Source: an uncultured Collinsella sp. (GTDB lineage: Bacteria > Actinomycetota > Coriobacteriia > Coriobacteriales > Coriobacteriaceae). Taken from it: a stretch of DNA of 22,401 nucleotides. This document shows, in pieces, positions 15,044 through 21,293 of the stretch. The translations under genes were made by a program, and so were the position numbers. Location: NCBI GenBank assembly GCA_900549655.1, contig UROZ01000021.1:1-22401 (forward strand), written 5' to 3'. The notes beneath the pieces were generated by a model. The model searched no databases. It was not told the origin of the DNA and saw nothing but the letters and a program-made list of their open reading frames with translations. Numbering within the stretch: the first letter of the stretch is position 1; every line of letters starts with the position of its first letter.

Positions 15044-18000
15044 CTACACGTCCCTCCTTACAAACGTTCCTTCGTGGTTATACGAGCAGCGCGCATGCGC
15101 GGCCTGAGCCGACGTCGGGTCGACGGCGGCAACGTTGCCTGCCTCGAGCTCGCGCAGGCGCTCGGCGATGCCGGCCTCCACGCGATCGAGCAGGGCATCG
15201 AAGTCCATGCTGCCACCCTCGCCGGGGAAACCTTTCTTAAGGCCCGGGATGCGACCGTCGCCGCGTTCCTCCTCGAGCAGCTCGGCGCTCGCGGCGCCTC
15301 GCAGCGCCGGTTTGCCGCCCTTGGTCGAAAAATAGAGCGCCGCACGGGTATCCAGATCCAGCGCCCGACGCATGGCCTGGGCGTAGATGAGCGTTTGGGT
15401 ATGTGGCGGCAACCAGCGCGGATCGTCGATGGGCGCCGCGCCCGATTCCTCGTCGCGCACCGTAGGGTCGGCGAGCTTAAACTCCTCAACGCCCGTGCGA
15501 TGCTTGTAGTCGATCACCACAGCACGATTCTCGGCGTCCACGTCCACGCGGTCGATGCGCCCGCCAAGCGGCCAACCGGCATACTCGACCTTGAGCTCGT
15601 TGAAGGCGAACTCCAGGTAGCGCGGTGCAAAGGGGGCTAGTGCCTCGGACTCGTAGGCAAGCACGCCCTCCAGCTGGGGCAAAATCTCGGCCACCTGGCG
15701 CTCCTCCACCGCAGAAAGCGGCACCAGCGGGCCCTCCGTGCCTCGCTTGCCGGCGTGCTCGGCCAAGGTCTCGTCAAAGACCTCGCGCAGCAGCTCCTGA
15801 GCGCGCGGCAGATTCTCAGGCGTCACGCGCTCCATGCCCTCCTGGGGCAGGCGGGCATGCAGGTGCTCCAGCACATCGTGGACAAAGTTGCCCTTCTCCA
15901 TATTTCCAAAGCCCGCGTCGATGGACTGGGGCTTCACGCGATACGACACGAACCAGCACAGCGGGCACGTCGAATACGCCTCAATCTGCGAGGCGGACGT
16001 CAGACGCGGCACGAGCGGCGCGTTCTCGCCCTCGCCATCGCGGCGACGCAGGACCAGGTACGGCACAGCCGCCTCACTCAAATGCTGAGGAGCCTCGCAC
16101 GCGACGCGCTTGCACTCAATGCCCTCGCCGGCCGCTGGATCAAAATCGGCGACGATACCGCCCTCGCCCACGCACGCAACCTTGACGGCGCCAGTGGCCT
16201 CGGCGTGCGCCCGCAGCTCGGTCCACACGGCTGCCGGGTAGCACTCGCGTGCCTGGCGATCGTGGGTCACGCGGGCGAGCACAACGGGGCCGCGCGCGGC
16301 CTGCATCGCGCGGCCAAAGCGCACGCGCAGCAGGGCGGCGGGCTCAAGCGTCGCACCGCTGCAATCTAACTCTGCCGTCAGCGTGGCCAGCGGGCCCTCC
16401 TCATGCGAGAGCGGATAACTGTCGAGGTCGACGTCGGCAAACAGCACGGCATCGTAGCTGGCGGGGCGCAGGGCTGCCGCATCGGCAAGCGACGCAAAGC
16501 GCACCTGGGCGCGCGGCGTGCGGTCGACCTCGTAGGTCTCGTAATCGTATGCGGCGCTGCGCTTGTCCACCTTGGTACGAACGCCGTCGAGCACGGGCAC
16601 GGTCGCGGCCTGCGACACGTCGAGCGCGCGGGCGTCGTTCATAAGGATGTCGATGGCATGTCGCAGTAGGGCGGTCTCCGCCTGGCGACGAGCCTGACTG
16701 TCAAAGCCTCCAAGGGCGCGATCGGGCAACGCCTCGGCGACGGCGAGCATTGCCTTGAGCGCCGTCACGGGTTTGTCGCGCCACAGCGCTTGGAACACGT
16801 CCGAGACCACGCACGGCACGTTCTTAAACCAGTTCTCATCGCTGGCGGCCTTGCGCGTGCCCCTGACCTGGCCCTGCACGCTCTGCAGCAGGCTTTTGAC
16901 GGCCATGGCGGTCTTGCCGCGCGACAGGCGCATGTTCTTGTCGAAGGTGCGCGCGCTGGCGGCATCGGCACCCGAAAGCGGACTGTAAATCCAGTCGGTA
17001 AGCTCCGGCGCGGGCCACCACTCGGTCTTGGAGGCGGTGCCCTCGTCGGCGGCCTTCATGCGCTCGATCAGATTGGCGAGCGCCGTGAACTGCCTGCCCG
17101 CGATGGATTGGGAAAACGCCGTGAACTCGATTGTCTCAGCAGCAATGTGACGCGCCGCCAAACGGGCAGCGAGTTCACCGAACAGCTGGGGCGCCCGGGC
17201 AGACACCACGAGCACGCGCACGGCGTCCGCGGACGCCGTGGCACCGCCGTCGACCGCGACGTCCTCACACGTTTTTACCAGCTCATCGATTGCATCCACA
17301 TAGGCGTGGACGCGGGCGTGAGGGCCGGCAACCTCTACAAAGGTAGGCTGAGCGGCCGACTTGGAGGCAGTCTGGAGCGCAGCGGCACCCTCCCCCAGCG
17401 GCGCGACCTCAAACAGCACGCCGCGGGCATCAAAGGCGGCAGCAAGTTCCTCGCGCATCGCCGCCTGCTCGCAGGCAAGCAGCACAACGACCTCTCCCCC
17501 GTTGTTTGCCACGGCGGACAGCAACTCGAGCAGGCCGTGCGTAAACGACGTGACGCCGCGCACACATACCGCGCGGGCGCACGCCGGTAGGCTGTCGGCC
17601 AAAGCGTCGGCCATAAGGTCAGCAGCCTCGCAGGACTCGACCATGCCTCGACGGTCCAAGCCGCTCGCATAGGCACTCAACAGCTCGAACACGCGAGCCT
17701 CGGCGTCGCTCTTGGGATCGGGCCGGCAATTGTTGGCACGGCATCGCTCGGCCGTCGTTCCCGCTACGCCCGACAGCACATCGCGGGCCATGCGCGCGAG
17801 CATGCGCACCGTACCCTGACTGCGCGAAAGCGGCTGCAGGTCGGCATCGTCGCGACGGGCGATCATGTCCGAGAACAGCATCTGGCGCTGCATGTTGTCG
17901 ACAAAGCTGCGGCCATCGCCCATAAGCTCCCACAGCGAGCGGAGCCACGACGCTGGGGTTTTGTAGTCAACGCCCAGCGAGGCGCCAGCAACCGCAGCAT

Positions 18001-18142
18001 CGTGACGGCACACGTCGAGCTCGGCAAACGAGGGCGCCAGCAATACAGCACGCCCGTGGCGGGCAACCAGGTCGGCGAGCAACGCCGCCTCGGCATCGCT
18101 CAAGTCCGTGCCGGTATTGGTGGTATAGATTCGAACAGGCAT
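15044..18142 (-). CDS. addB: PD-(D/E)XK nuclease family protein, AddB/RexB-like subunit
   Basis: The 1032-residue protein precedes addA directly and has the AddB layout: an inactivated helicase-like N-terminal half and a C-terminal nuclease. Nuclease motifs are SQIEAYSTCPLCWF (about 716-730), GNFVHDVLEHLHARL and VVIDYKHRTG (about 877). The N-terminus has no Walker A (no GxxGxGKT), as in RexB-type subunits. Classical AddB carries four Fe-S cysteines, one in the Y..CP motif and three near the C-terminus (C-x2-C-x5-C). Here the C-terminus has only Cys in ARCSYNHEG, so the cluster probably does not form. The start ATG at 18142 follows GGAGG by three bases. The product should pair with AddA to degrade DNA ends until a Chi-like site. 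Identity is firm from context and nuclease motifs; overall similarity to characterised AddB is low. Confidence 0.88.
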   Translation of the reverse strand: MPVRIYTTNTGTDLSDAEAALLADLVARHGRAVLLAPSFAELDVCRHDAAVAGASLGVDYKTPASWLRSLWELMGDGRSFVDNMQRQMLFSDMIARRDDADLQPLSRSQGTVRMLARMARDVLSGVAGTTAERCRANNCRPDPKSDAEARVFELLSAYASGLDRRGMVESCEAADLMADALADSLPACARAVCVRGVTSFTHGLLELLSAVANNGGEVVVLLACEQAAMREELAAAFDARGVLFEVAPLGEGAAALQTASKSAAQPTFVEVAGPHARVHAYVDAIDELVKTCEDVAVDGGATASADAVRVLVVSARAPQLFGELAARLAARHIAAETIEFTAFSQSIAGRQFTALANLIERMKAADEGTASKTEWWPAPELTDWIYSPLSGADAASARTFDKNMRLSRGKTAMAVKSLLQSVQGQVRGTRKAASDENWFKNVPCVVSDVFQALWRDKPVTALKAMLAVAEALPDRALGGFDSQARRQAETALLRHAIDILMNDARALDVSQAATVPVLDGVRTKVDKRSAAYDYETYEVDRTPRAQVRFASLADAAALRPASYDAVLFADVDLDSYPLSHEEGPLATLTAELDCSGATLEPAALLRVRFGRAMQAARGPVVLARVTHDRQARECYPAAVWTELRAHAEATGAVKVACVGEGGIVADFDPAAGEGIECKRVACEAPQHLSEAAVPYLVLRRRDGEGENAPLVPRLTSASQIEAYSTCPLCWFVSYRVKPQSIDAGFGNMEKGNFVHDVLEHLHARLPQEGMERVTPENLPRAQELLREVFDETLAEHAGKRGTEGPLVPLSAVEERQVAEILPQLEGVLAYESEALAPFAPRYLEFAFNELKVEYAGWPLGGRIDRVDVDAENRAVVIDYKHRTGVEEFKLADPTVRDEESGAAPIDDPRWLPPHTQTLIYAQAMRRALDLDTRAALYFSTKGGKPALRGAASAELLEEERGDGRIPGLKKGFPGEGGSMDFDALLDRVEAGIAERLRELEAGNVAAVDPTSAQAAHARCSYNHEGTFVRRDV

Positions 18143-18190
18143 GGTCCTCCACTTAAACCGTTCGCAATAATCAATGCATCCATCCTACCC

Positions 18191-18228
18191 GCCCACGCGG
18201 ACAGATTTGCCCCACGCCAACAGATTTG
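18191..18228. repeat. Two tandem 19-base repeats upstream of addB
   Basis: Units at 18191-18209 and 18210-18228 agree at 16 of 19 positions; both end ACAGATTTG and share CCCACGC. They lie directly next to, and overlap by four bases, the palindrome at 18225-18312, 49 bases or more upstream of the addB start. Confidence 0.7.
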
Positions 18229-18312
18229 ATCCCTTGGGGACGGAGGAAAACGGATCAACGAGGGGGTCAGTCTAACCCGGTGATCCGTTTCCCCCGTCCC
18301 CGAGGGATCAAA
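18225..18312. repeat. Long near-perfect palindrome with GGGGACGG core
   Basis: Arms at 18225-18257 and 18281-18312 begin and end TTTGATCCC / GGGATCAAA and close with CGGATCA / TGATCCG. They differ at two bases plus one single-base indel. Both contain GGGGACGG. The 23-base centre has a further small dyad, GGGT..ACCC. The right end abuts the yerC terminator. It fills the gap between the yerC 3' end and the addB promoter region. Confidence 0.88.
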
Positions 18313-18335
18313 AAACCGCCCCCGAAGGGACGGTT
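18309..18335 (-). terminator. Intrinsic terminator of yerC
   Basis: On the minus strand ACCGTCCC, a UUCG loop and GGGGCGGT form an eight-pair stem with one G-U pair, followed by six T. It is 27 bases after the yerC stop. The loop and T tract are those of a strong factor-independent terminator. Confidence 0.88.
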
Positions 18336-18361
18336 CTGCGCAATTTATTTTTGCCGCTGGC

Positions 18362-18661
18362 CTACTCGCCATCCTCCAGTTTGATGAGGATCTTGCGATA
18401 ACCACCGTACTCGCCGTTGAGCGCCTTGGACACGCGGCTCACCGTGGTGGACGAAGCGCCGGTGCGGGCCTGAACCTCAACATAGGGCTCGCCCTCATCC
18501 AGATAGCGCGCGACCTGCAGGCGCTGAGAAAGATCGCAAATCTCGCGCGGCGTGCAGATATCGGTTAAAAACGCCTGGATATCGTTCTCGTCATCCAAAA
18601 GGCTAAATGCGTGGACCAGCTGCTTGACATCAGGCTTGTCAAACATGTTCTCGATATTCAT
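18362..18661 (-). CDS. YerC/YecD family TrpR-related DNA-binding protein
   Basis: This 99-residue cytoplasmic protein belongs to the TrpR-like YerC/YecD family. The family core is present: DICTPREICDLSQRLQVARYLDEG (34-57 region) followed by a helix-turn-helix, YVEVQARTGASSTTVSRVSKAL (60-81), and the typical NGEYGGY tail. Family members are presumed transcription regulators; the ligand and targets are unknown. The ATG at 18661 has only a weak ribosome site (GGCGGTGA). A second Met at position 6 is a possible alternative start. The gene is divergent from the holin-like membrane protein gene, with a 324-base intergenic region containing two similar dyads that could be its operators. A clean terminator follows it, so it is a single-gene unit. 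Confidence 0.9.
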   Translation of the reverse strand: MNIENMFDKPDVKQLVHAFSLLDDENDIQAFLTDICTPREICDLSQRLQVARYLDEGEPYVEVQARTGASSTTVSRVSKALNGEYGGYRKILIKLEDGE

Positions 18662-18985
18662 CGATCACCGCCAAACCCGCCATAAGGCATCGAAGTTGAT
18701 ACTGACATCGGGCATCGTTCGCCCGTAATATGCAATAAAACTATGCATGGGCTATTTGCCCGTAGCAGTGTAGCACACCACCAAACTAAAGCGACAAGAC
18801 TCTCTGCCAGCGGCACGTTTTTCAGGACGAACGCCGTTTAGAAACCGAATGCGCACGTAAGCTCCACGAATATTTGAGACAATGGGCGCCCAAACACCGC
18901 GGCGCGCCCGCGCAACCATCCAAGTCGCCGCCGCAAGCCGCTTCACGCGACGCCAGCAACCCCGGCGCAAGAAAGGATTCACGCC
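18662..18985. other. Divergent intergenic region between yerC and the holin-like gene
   Basis: This 324-base stretch holds no convincing gene. It contains two related dyads, GGGC-N7-GCCCGTA (18710-18727) and GGGC-N5-GCCCGTA (18749-18764), with the repeated TATGCA between them. They lie where the yerC promoter should be. The right half is rich in GC and ends with the AAAGGA ribosome site of the membrane protein gene. I could not place a confident -35/-10 pair for either direction. Confidence 0.5.
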
Positions 18986-19351
18986 ATGCGCTTTATGCTT
19001 AACTGGCTCTTCACCTCGATCGCCATCGCGATCGCCACGTTCCTCGTCCCCGGTATCCAACCCTTCGGCTTTGCCGAGGCCTGGGTCTGCTTTGCCTTTG
19101 TGGGACTGTTCCTCAACATCGTCGATTCGTTCGTCAAACCGTTCCTCACGGTCATCTCGCTGCCGCTCACAATCATTACGCTCGGCATTTTCCAGCTCGT
19201 GCTCAACAGCTTTATGCTGGAGCTCGCCAGCTACCTGTCGGTCAACCTGTTGGGCGTCGGTATCTCCATCGCCGGCTTTGGCTCGGCCTTTATGGGCAGC
19301 ATCCTAGTGTCCATCATGCGCAGCATCCTCGATAGTCTTGCCGAGGACTAA
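18986..19351 (+). CDS. Phage_holin_4_2 (YvlD-like) family membrane protein
   Basis: The 121-residue protein has four hydrophobic helices at about 4-22, 28-47, 54-76 and 86-112, joined by short loops. The conserved pattern NIVDSFVKPFLTVISLPLTI, followed by LGIFQLVLNSFMLELAS, marks the Phage_holin_4_2 / YvlD family of small inner-membrane proteins. Despite the name, chromosomal members are not known phage holins; their role is unclear, and in Bacillus they sit in envelope-stress operons. There are no phage genes around it here. The ATG at 18986 has AAAGGA about ten bases upstream. A strong hairpin terminator ends the unit 40 bases after the stop. Confidence 0.9.
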   Translation: MRFMLNWLFTSIAIAIATFLVPGIQPFGFAEAWVCFAFVGLFLNIVDSFVKPFLTVISLPLTIITLGIFQLVLNSFMLELASYLSVNLLGVGISIAGFGSAFMGSILVSIMRSILDSLAED

Positions 19352-19391
19352 AACGGCCATTCCGACCGTGTCCGTCTCAACAGCCCAAAAC

Positions 19392-19430
19392 GAAGGCCGC
19401 CCATCGCAAAAATGGGCGGCCTTCTTATTT
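19392..19430 (+). terminator. Bidirectional intrinsic terminator between convergent genes
   Basis: A perfect 13-bp stem, GAAGGCCGCCCAT (19392-19404) with ATGGGCGGCCTTC (19412-19424), and a seven-base loop are followed by TTATTT. On the other strand GTTTTGGG follows, so it may also stop transcripts of the Rrf2 gene. Confidence 0.92.
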
Positions 19431-19467
19431 GCCAAGTCTCAGAGGGCAAGAAAATCTACCATTTCCA

Positions 19468-19477
19468 CCCCGTCCCC
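19468..19477. repeat. Isolated GGGGACGGGG core near the Rrf2 gene stop
   Basis: CCCCGTCCCC on the plus strand is the same core seen in the palindromes at 5285-5412 and 18225-18312. It lies within CCACC (19465-19469) and GGTGG (19486-19490), a weak hairpin just after the Rrf2 gene stop. Confidence 0.4.
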
Positions 19478-19491
19478 ACATGGCAGGTGGG

Positions 19492-19920
19492 CTAGATGAC
19501 GTAGTCGTAGCCTTCGCTGGGGGCGACGAGCTGGTCGAGCGTCACGCCGTCGAGGTAATCGTTGATGAGCTTGTCCAGGTTCTTCCACACGTCGAGCGTG
19601 GGGCACTCATCAGATCGCGAGCAACCCTTGCAGTCGCCATCCAGGCAGGCGACCGGTGCCAGACTGCCCTCGGTCAGGCGCAAGATCTCGCCCACCGTGT
19701 ACTGCTCGGGCGGACGCGTGAGCACATAGCCGCCGCCCTTGCCACGCATGCCCGAAAGCATGTTGGCGCGCACGAGCGTAGCCAAGATGTTCTCGAGATA
19801 TTTCTCGGAAATCCCCTGTCGCGCCGCGATCTCTTTGAGCGGGATGCGACCGGCCGCCTGGTGCTCGGCCAGATCGACCATAACGCGCAGGGCGTACCTG
19901 CCCTTAGTAGAAACCAACAT
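19492..19920 (-). CDS. Rrf2 family regulator (IscR/CymR-like) with four cysteines
   Basis: The 142-residue protein has the Rrf2 winged helix: STKGRYALRVMVDLA at the start, IAARQGISEKYLENILATLV as the recognition region (31-50), and a wing with MRGKGGGYVLTRP (58-70). The C-terminal part has Cys92, Cys97, Cys100 and Cys106. IscR binds [2Fe-2S] through three cysteines in this region, so a cluster or redox sensing is likely, though the spacing is not identical. It is divergent from cysK across 253 bases, with mnmA next. That context fits control of cysteine or Fe-S metabolism, as for CymR or IscR. It probably represses itself and cysK; dyads overlap both promoters. The start ATG at 19920 has AAAGG about 11 bases upstream. 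Whether it is a true IscR or CymR equivalent cannot be decided here. Confidence 0.93.
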   Translation of the reverse strand: MLVSTKGRYALRVMVDLAEHQAAGRIPLKEIAARQGISEKYLENILATLVRANMLSGMRGKGGGYVLTRPPEQYTVGEILRLTEGSLAPVACLDGDCKGCSRSDECPTLDVWKNLDKLINDYLDGVTLDQLVAPSEGYDYVI

Positions 19921-19936
19921 ATATATTGCTGCCTTT

Positions 19937-19951
19937 CGGTCTTTTAGTCCG
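19937..19951. promoter_or_regulatory. Dyad at the Rrf2 gene transcription start, candidate operator
   Basis: CGGTCTTTTAGTCCG is an imperfect dyad (CGG-x-CT, three T, AG-x-CCG). It covers the predicted start of transcription at about 19950, a fitting place for autorepression. Confidence 0.35.
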
Positions 19952-19956
19952 TTGAA

Positions 19957-19984
19957 ATTCTAGCCGAAAAAATGGGTTTGAAAA
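19957..19984 (-). promoter_or_regulatory. Promoter of the Rrf2 regulator gene
   Basis: On the minus strand TTTTCA (19984-19979) and TAGAAT (19962-19957) are separated by 16 bases; they match the sigma-70 type consensus at four and five positions. A dyad, GGGT-N8-ACCC (19974-19989), overlaps the -35. Confidence 0.6.
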
Positions 19985-20033
19985 TACCCGTTCCGGTCAA
20001 GATGGTTAATCGACTCGTAATAATCTTCTATTT

Positions 20034-20066
20034 CCTATTGCATTACTAGGCTTTAGTGTCTACTAT
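20034..20066 (+). promoter_or_regulatory. cysK promoter with overlapping dyad
   Basis: TTGCAT (20038-20043) and TACTAT (20061-20066) are 17 bases apart, placing the transcript start near 20073. The dyad CCTA-N9-TAGG (20034-20050) covers the -35 and is a candidate site for the divergently encoded Rrf2 regulator. Confidence 0.6.
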
Positions 20067-20075
20067 GCTTGCCAA

Positions 20076-20142
20076 CAGCTAAACGAACAACCTATAAGGT
20101 TTATGGGTTTAGCTGCTAGACATGCCGTAAAACCGCACGGCA
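20076..20142 (+). promoter_or_regulatory. Structured cysK mRNA leader with two hairpins
   Basis: CAGCTAAAC (20076-20084) pairs with GTTTAGCTG (20107-20115), and inside it AACCT pairs with AGGTT around ATA (20089-20101). A second stem, TGCCGT (20123-20128) with ACGGCA (20137-20142), follows. The first stem starts at or just after the predicted transcript start. It could be an RNA control element, a 5' stabiliser, or a DNA operator read as a dyad. No T tract follows, so it is not a terminator. Confidence 0.55.
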
Positions 20143-20173
20143 ACCAGCAACTTGAACACTTTGGAGGTTCACC

Positions 20174-21112
20174 ATGAGCAAGGTTTACACGTCCATCGAT
20201 CAGCTTATCGGCCACACCCCGCTTCTGGAGCTCACTCACTTTGAGGCCGACGAGGACCTCAAGGCTCGCGTGCTCGTCAAACTGGAATACTTCAACCCCG
20301 CCGGATCCGTTAAAGACCGCGTCGCCAAGAACATGATTGACGAGGCCGAGAAGGCTGGCAAGCTCGTGCGCGGCGGCGACTACACCATCATCGAGCCCAC
20401 GAGCGGCAACACCGGCGTCGGCATCGCCTCGGTAGCGGCCGCCCGCGGCTACAAGGTGATCATCACCATGCCCGAGACCATGTCCGTCGAGCGCCGCAAG
20501 CTGATGCAGGCATACGGTGCGCAGCTCGTGCTCACCGACGGCTCCAAGGGCATGAAGGGCGCTATCGCCAAGGCCGAGGAGCTGCAGAAGGAGACTCCCA
20601 ACAGCATCATCGCCGGCCAGTTTGTGAACCCCGCGAACCCGGCCATTCACAAGGCCACGACCGGCCCCGAGATCTGGGATGACACCGATGGCAAGGTCGA
20701 CATCTTCGTCGCCGGCGTTGGCACCGGTGGTACCGTGACCGGCGTGGGCGAGTTCCTCAAGGAGCAGAACCCCGAGATTAAGGTCGTCGCCGTCGAGCCC
20801 GCCACCTCCCCGGTGCTCTCCAAGGGCCAGGCCGGCCCGCACAAGATTCAGGGCATCGGCGCCGGCTTTGTGCCCGACGTCCTCAACACCCAGGTCTATG
20901 ACGAGATCATCCCCGTCGAGAACGACGACGCCTTTGCCACCGGCCGCGCCGTGGGCCACAAGGAGGGCGTGCTCGTGGGCATTTCGTCCGGCGCCGCCGT
21001 GTGGGCCGCACTGCAGCTGGCCAAGCGCCCCGAGAACGAGGGCAAGACCATCGTGGCCCTGCTTGCCGACACCGGCGAGCGCTACCTGTCCACGGCACTG
21101 TTCCAGGACTAA
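20174..21112 (+). CDS. cysK: Cysteine synthase (O-acetylserine sulfhydrylase)
   Basis: The 312-residue cytoplasmic enzyme joins O-acetylserine and sulfide to make cysteine, using pyridoxal phosphate. The PLP lysine is Lys47 in NPAGSVKDR. The substrate loop is TSGNTG (76-81), the phosphate-binding loop is GTGGT (about 183-187), and the ring-contacting SSGAA is near residue 271. The length is normal for CysK (about 310). The start ATG at 20174 has TTTGGAGG six bases upstream. The gene has its own promoter and a roughly 100-base leader with two hairpins. Divergent neighbour is an Rrf2-type regulator and the next gene is mnmA. In Bacillus, CysK also binds the Rrf2 regulator CymR as co-repressor; such pairing here is only an inference. 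CysK rather than cystathionine beta-synthase is favoured because there is no C-terminal extension. Confidence 0.96.
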   Translation: MSKVYTSIDQLIGHTPLLELTHFEADEDLKARVLVKLEYFNPAGSVKDRVAKNMIDEAEKAGKLVRGGDYTIIEPTSGNTGVGIASVAAARGYKVIITMPETMSVERRKLMQAYGAQLVLTDGSKGMKGAIAKAEELQKETPNSIIAGQFVNPANPAIHKATTGPEIWDDTDGKVDIFVAGVGTGGTVTGVGEFLKEQNPEIKVVAVEPATSPVLSKGQAGPHKIQGIGAGFVPDVLNTQVYDEIIPVENDDAFATGRAVGHKEGVLVGISSGAAVWAALQLAKRPENEGKTIVALLADTGERYLSTALFQD

Positions 21113-21212
21113 GGGCCCGTCACTTGTCGATAGGCCCAAGGCACGCCGGTCTACCCTCTCTTCTGGCTGCCTAAGCCCATCTCGTTAGGGTGTCCCACGA
21201 GACGTCCGAACT

Positions 21213-21221
21213 TGCTACAAT
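21213..21221 (+). promoter_or_regulatory. Extended -10 promoter element before mnmA
   Basis: TGCTACAAT is an extended -10: TG, one base, and TACAAT (21216-21221), five of six matches. No good -35 is seen, as is usual for extended -10 promoters. Transcription would begin near 21228. Confidence 0.5.
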
Positions 21222-21225
21222 GTCT

Positions 21226-21264
21226 GCGGCGCGGAACCAGCCTCCCGCGCCGCTTTTCTTTTTT
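21226..21264 (+). terminator. Intrinsic terminator between cysK and mnmA
   Basis: GCGGCGCGG (21226-21234) and CCGCGCCGC (21245-21253) form a perfect nine-pair stem with a ten-base loop, followed by TTTTCTTTTTT. It ends 29 bases before the mnmA ATG. It may stop cysK transcripts or act as an attenuator for mnmA. Confidence 0.88.
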
Positions 21265-21293
21265 GGCCACATGCCACCAAGGAGAACCTCCCC

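Noticed and set aside
12680..15640. 986-codon plus-strand open frame opposite addA and addB
   Set aside because: Same composition effect; it spans two well-supported genes on the other strand and has no recognisable domain.
18986..19351. Prophage remnant suggested by the holin-like family name
   Set aside because: No other phage gene is nearby and chromosomal members of this family are ordinary membrane proteins.
20063..21139. 358-codon minus-strand open frame opposite cysK
   Set aside because: Shadow of cysK; low-complexity Gly/Leu/Ala content and no homology pattern.
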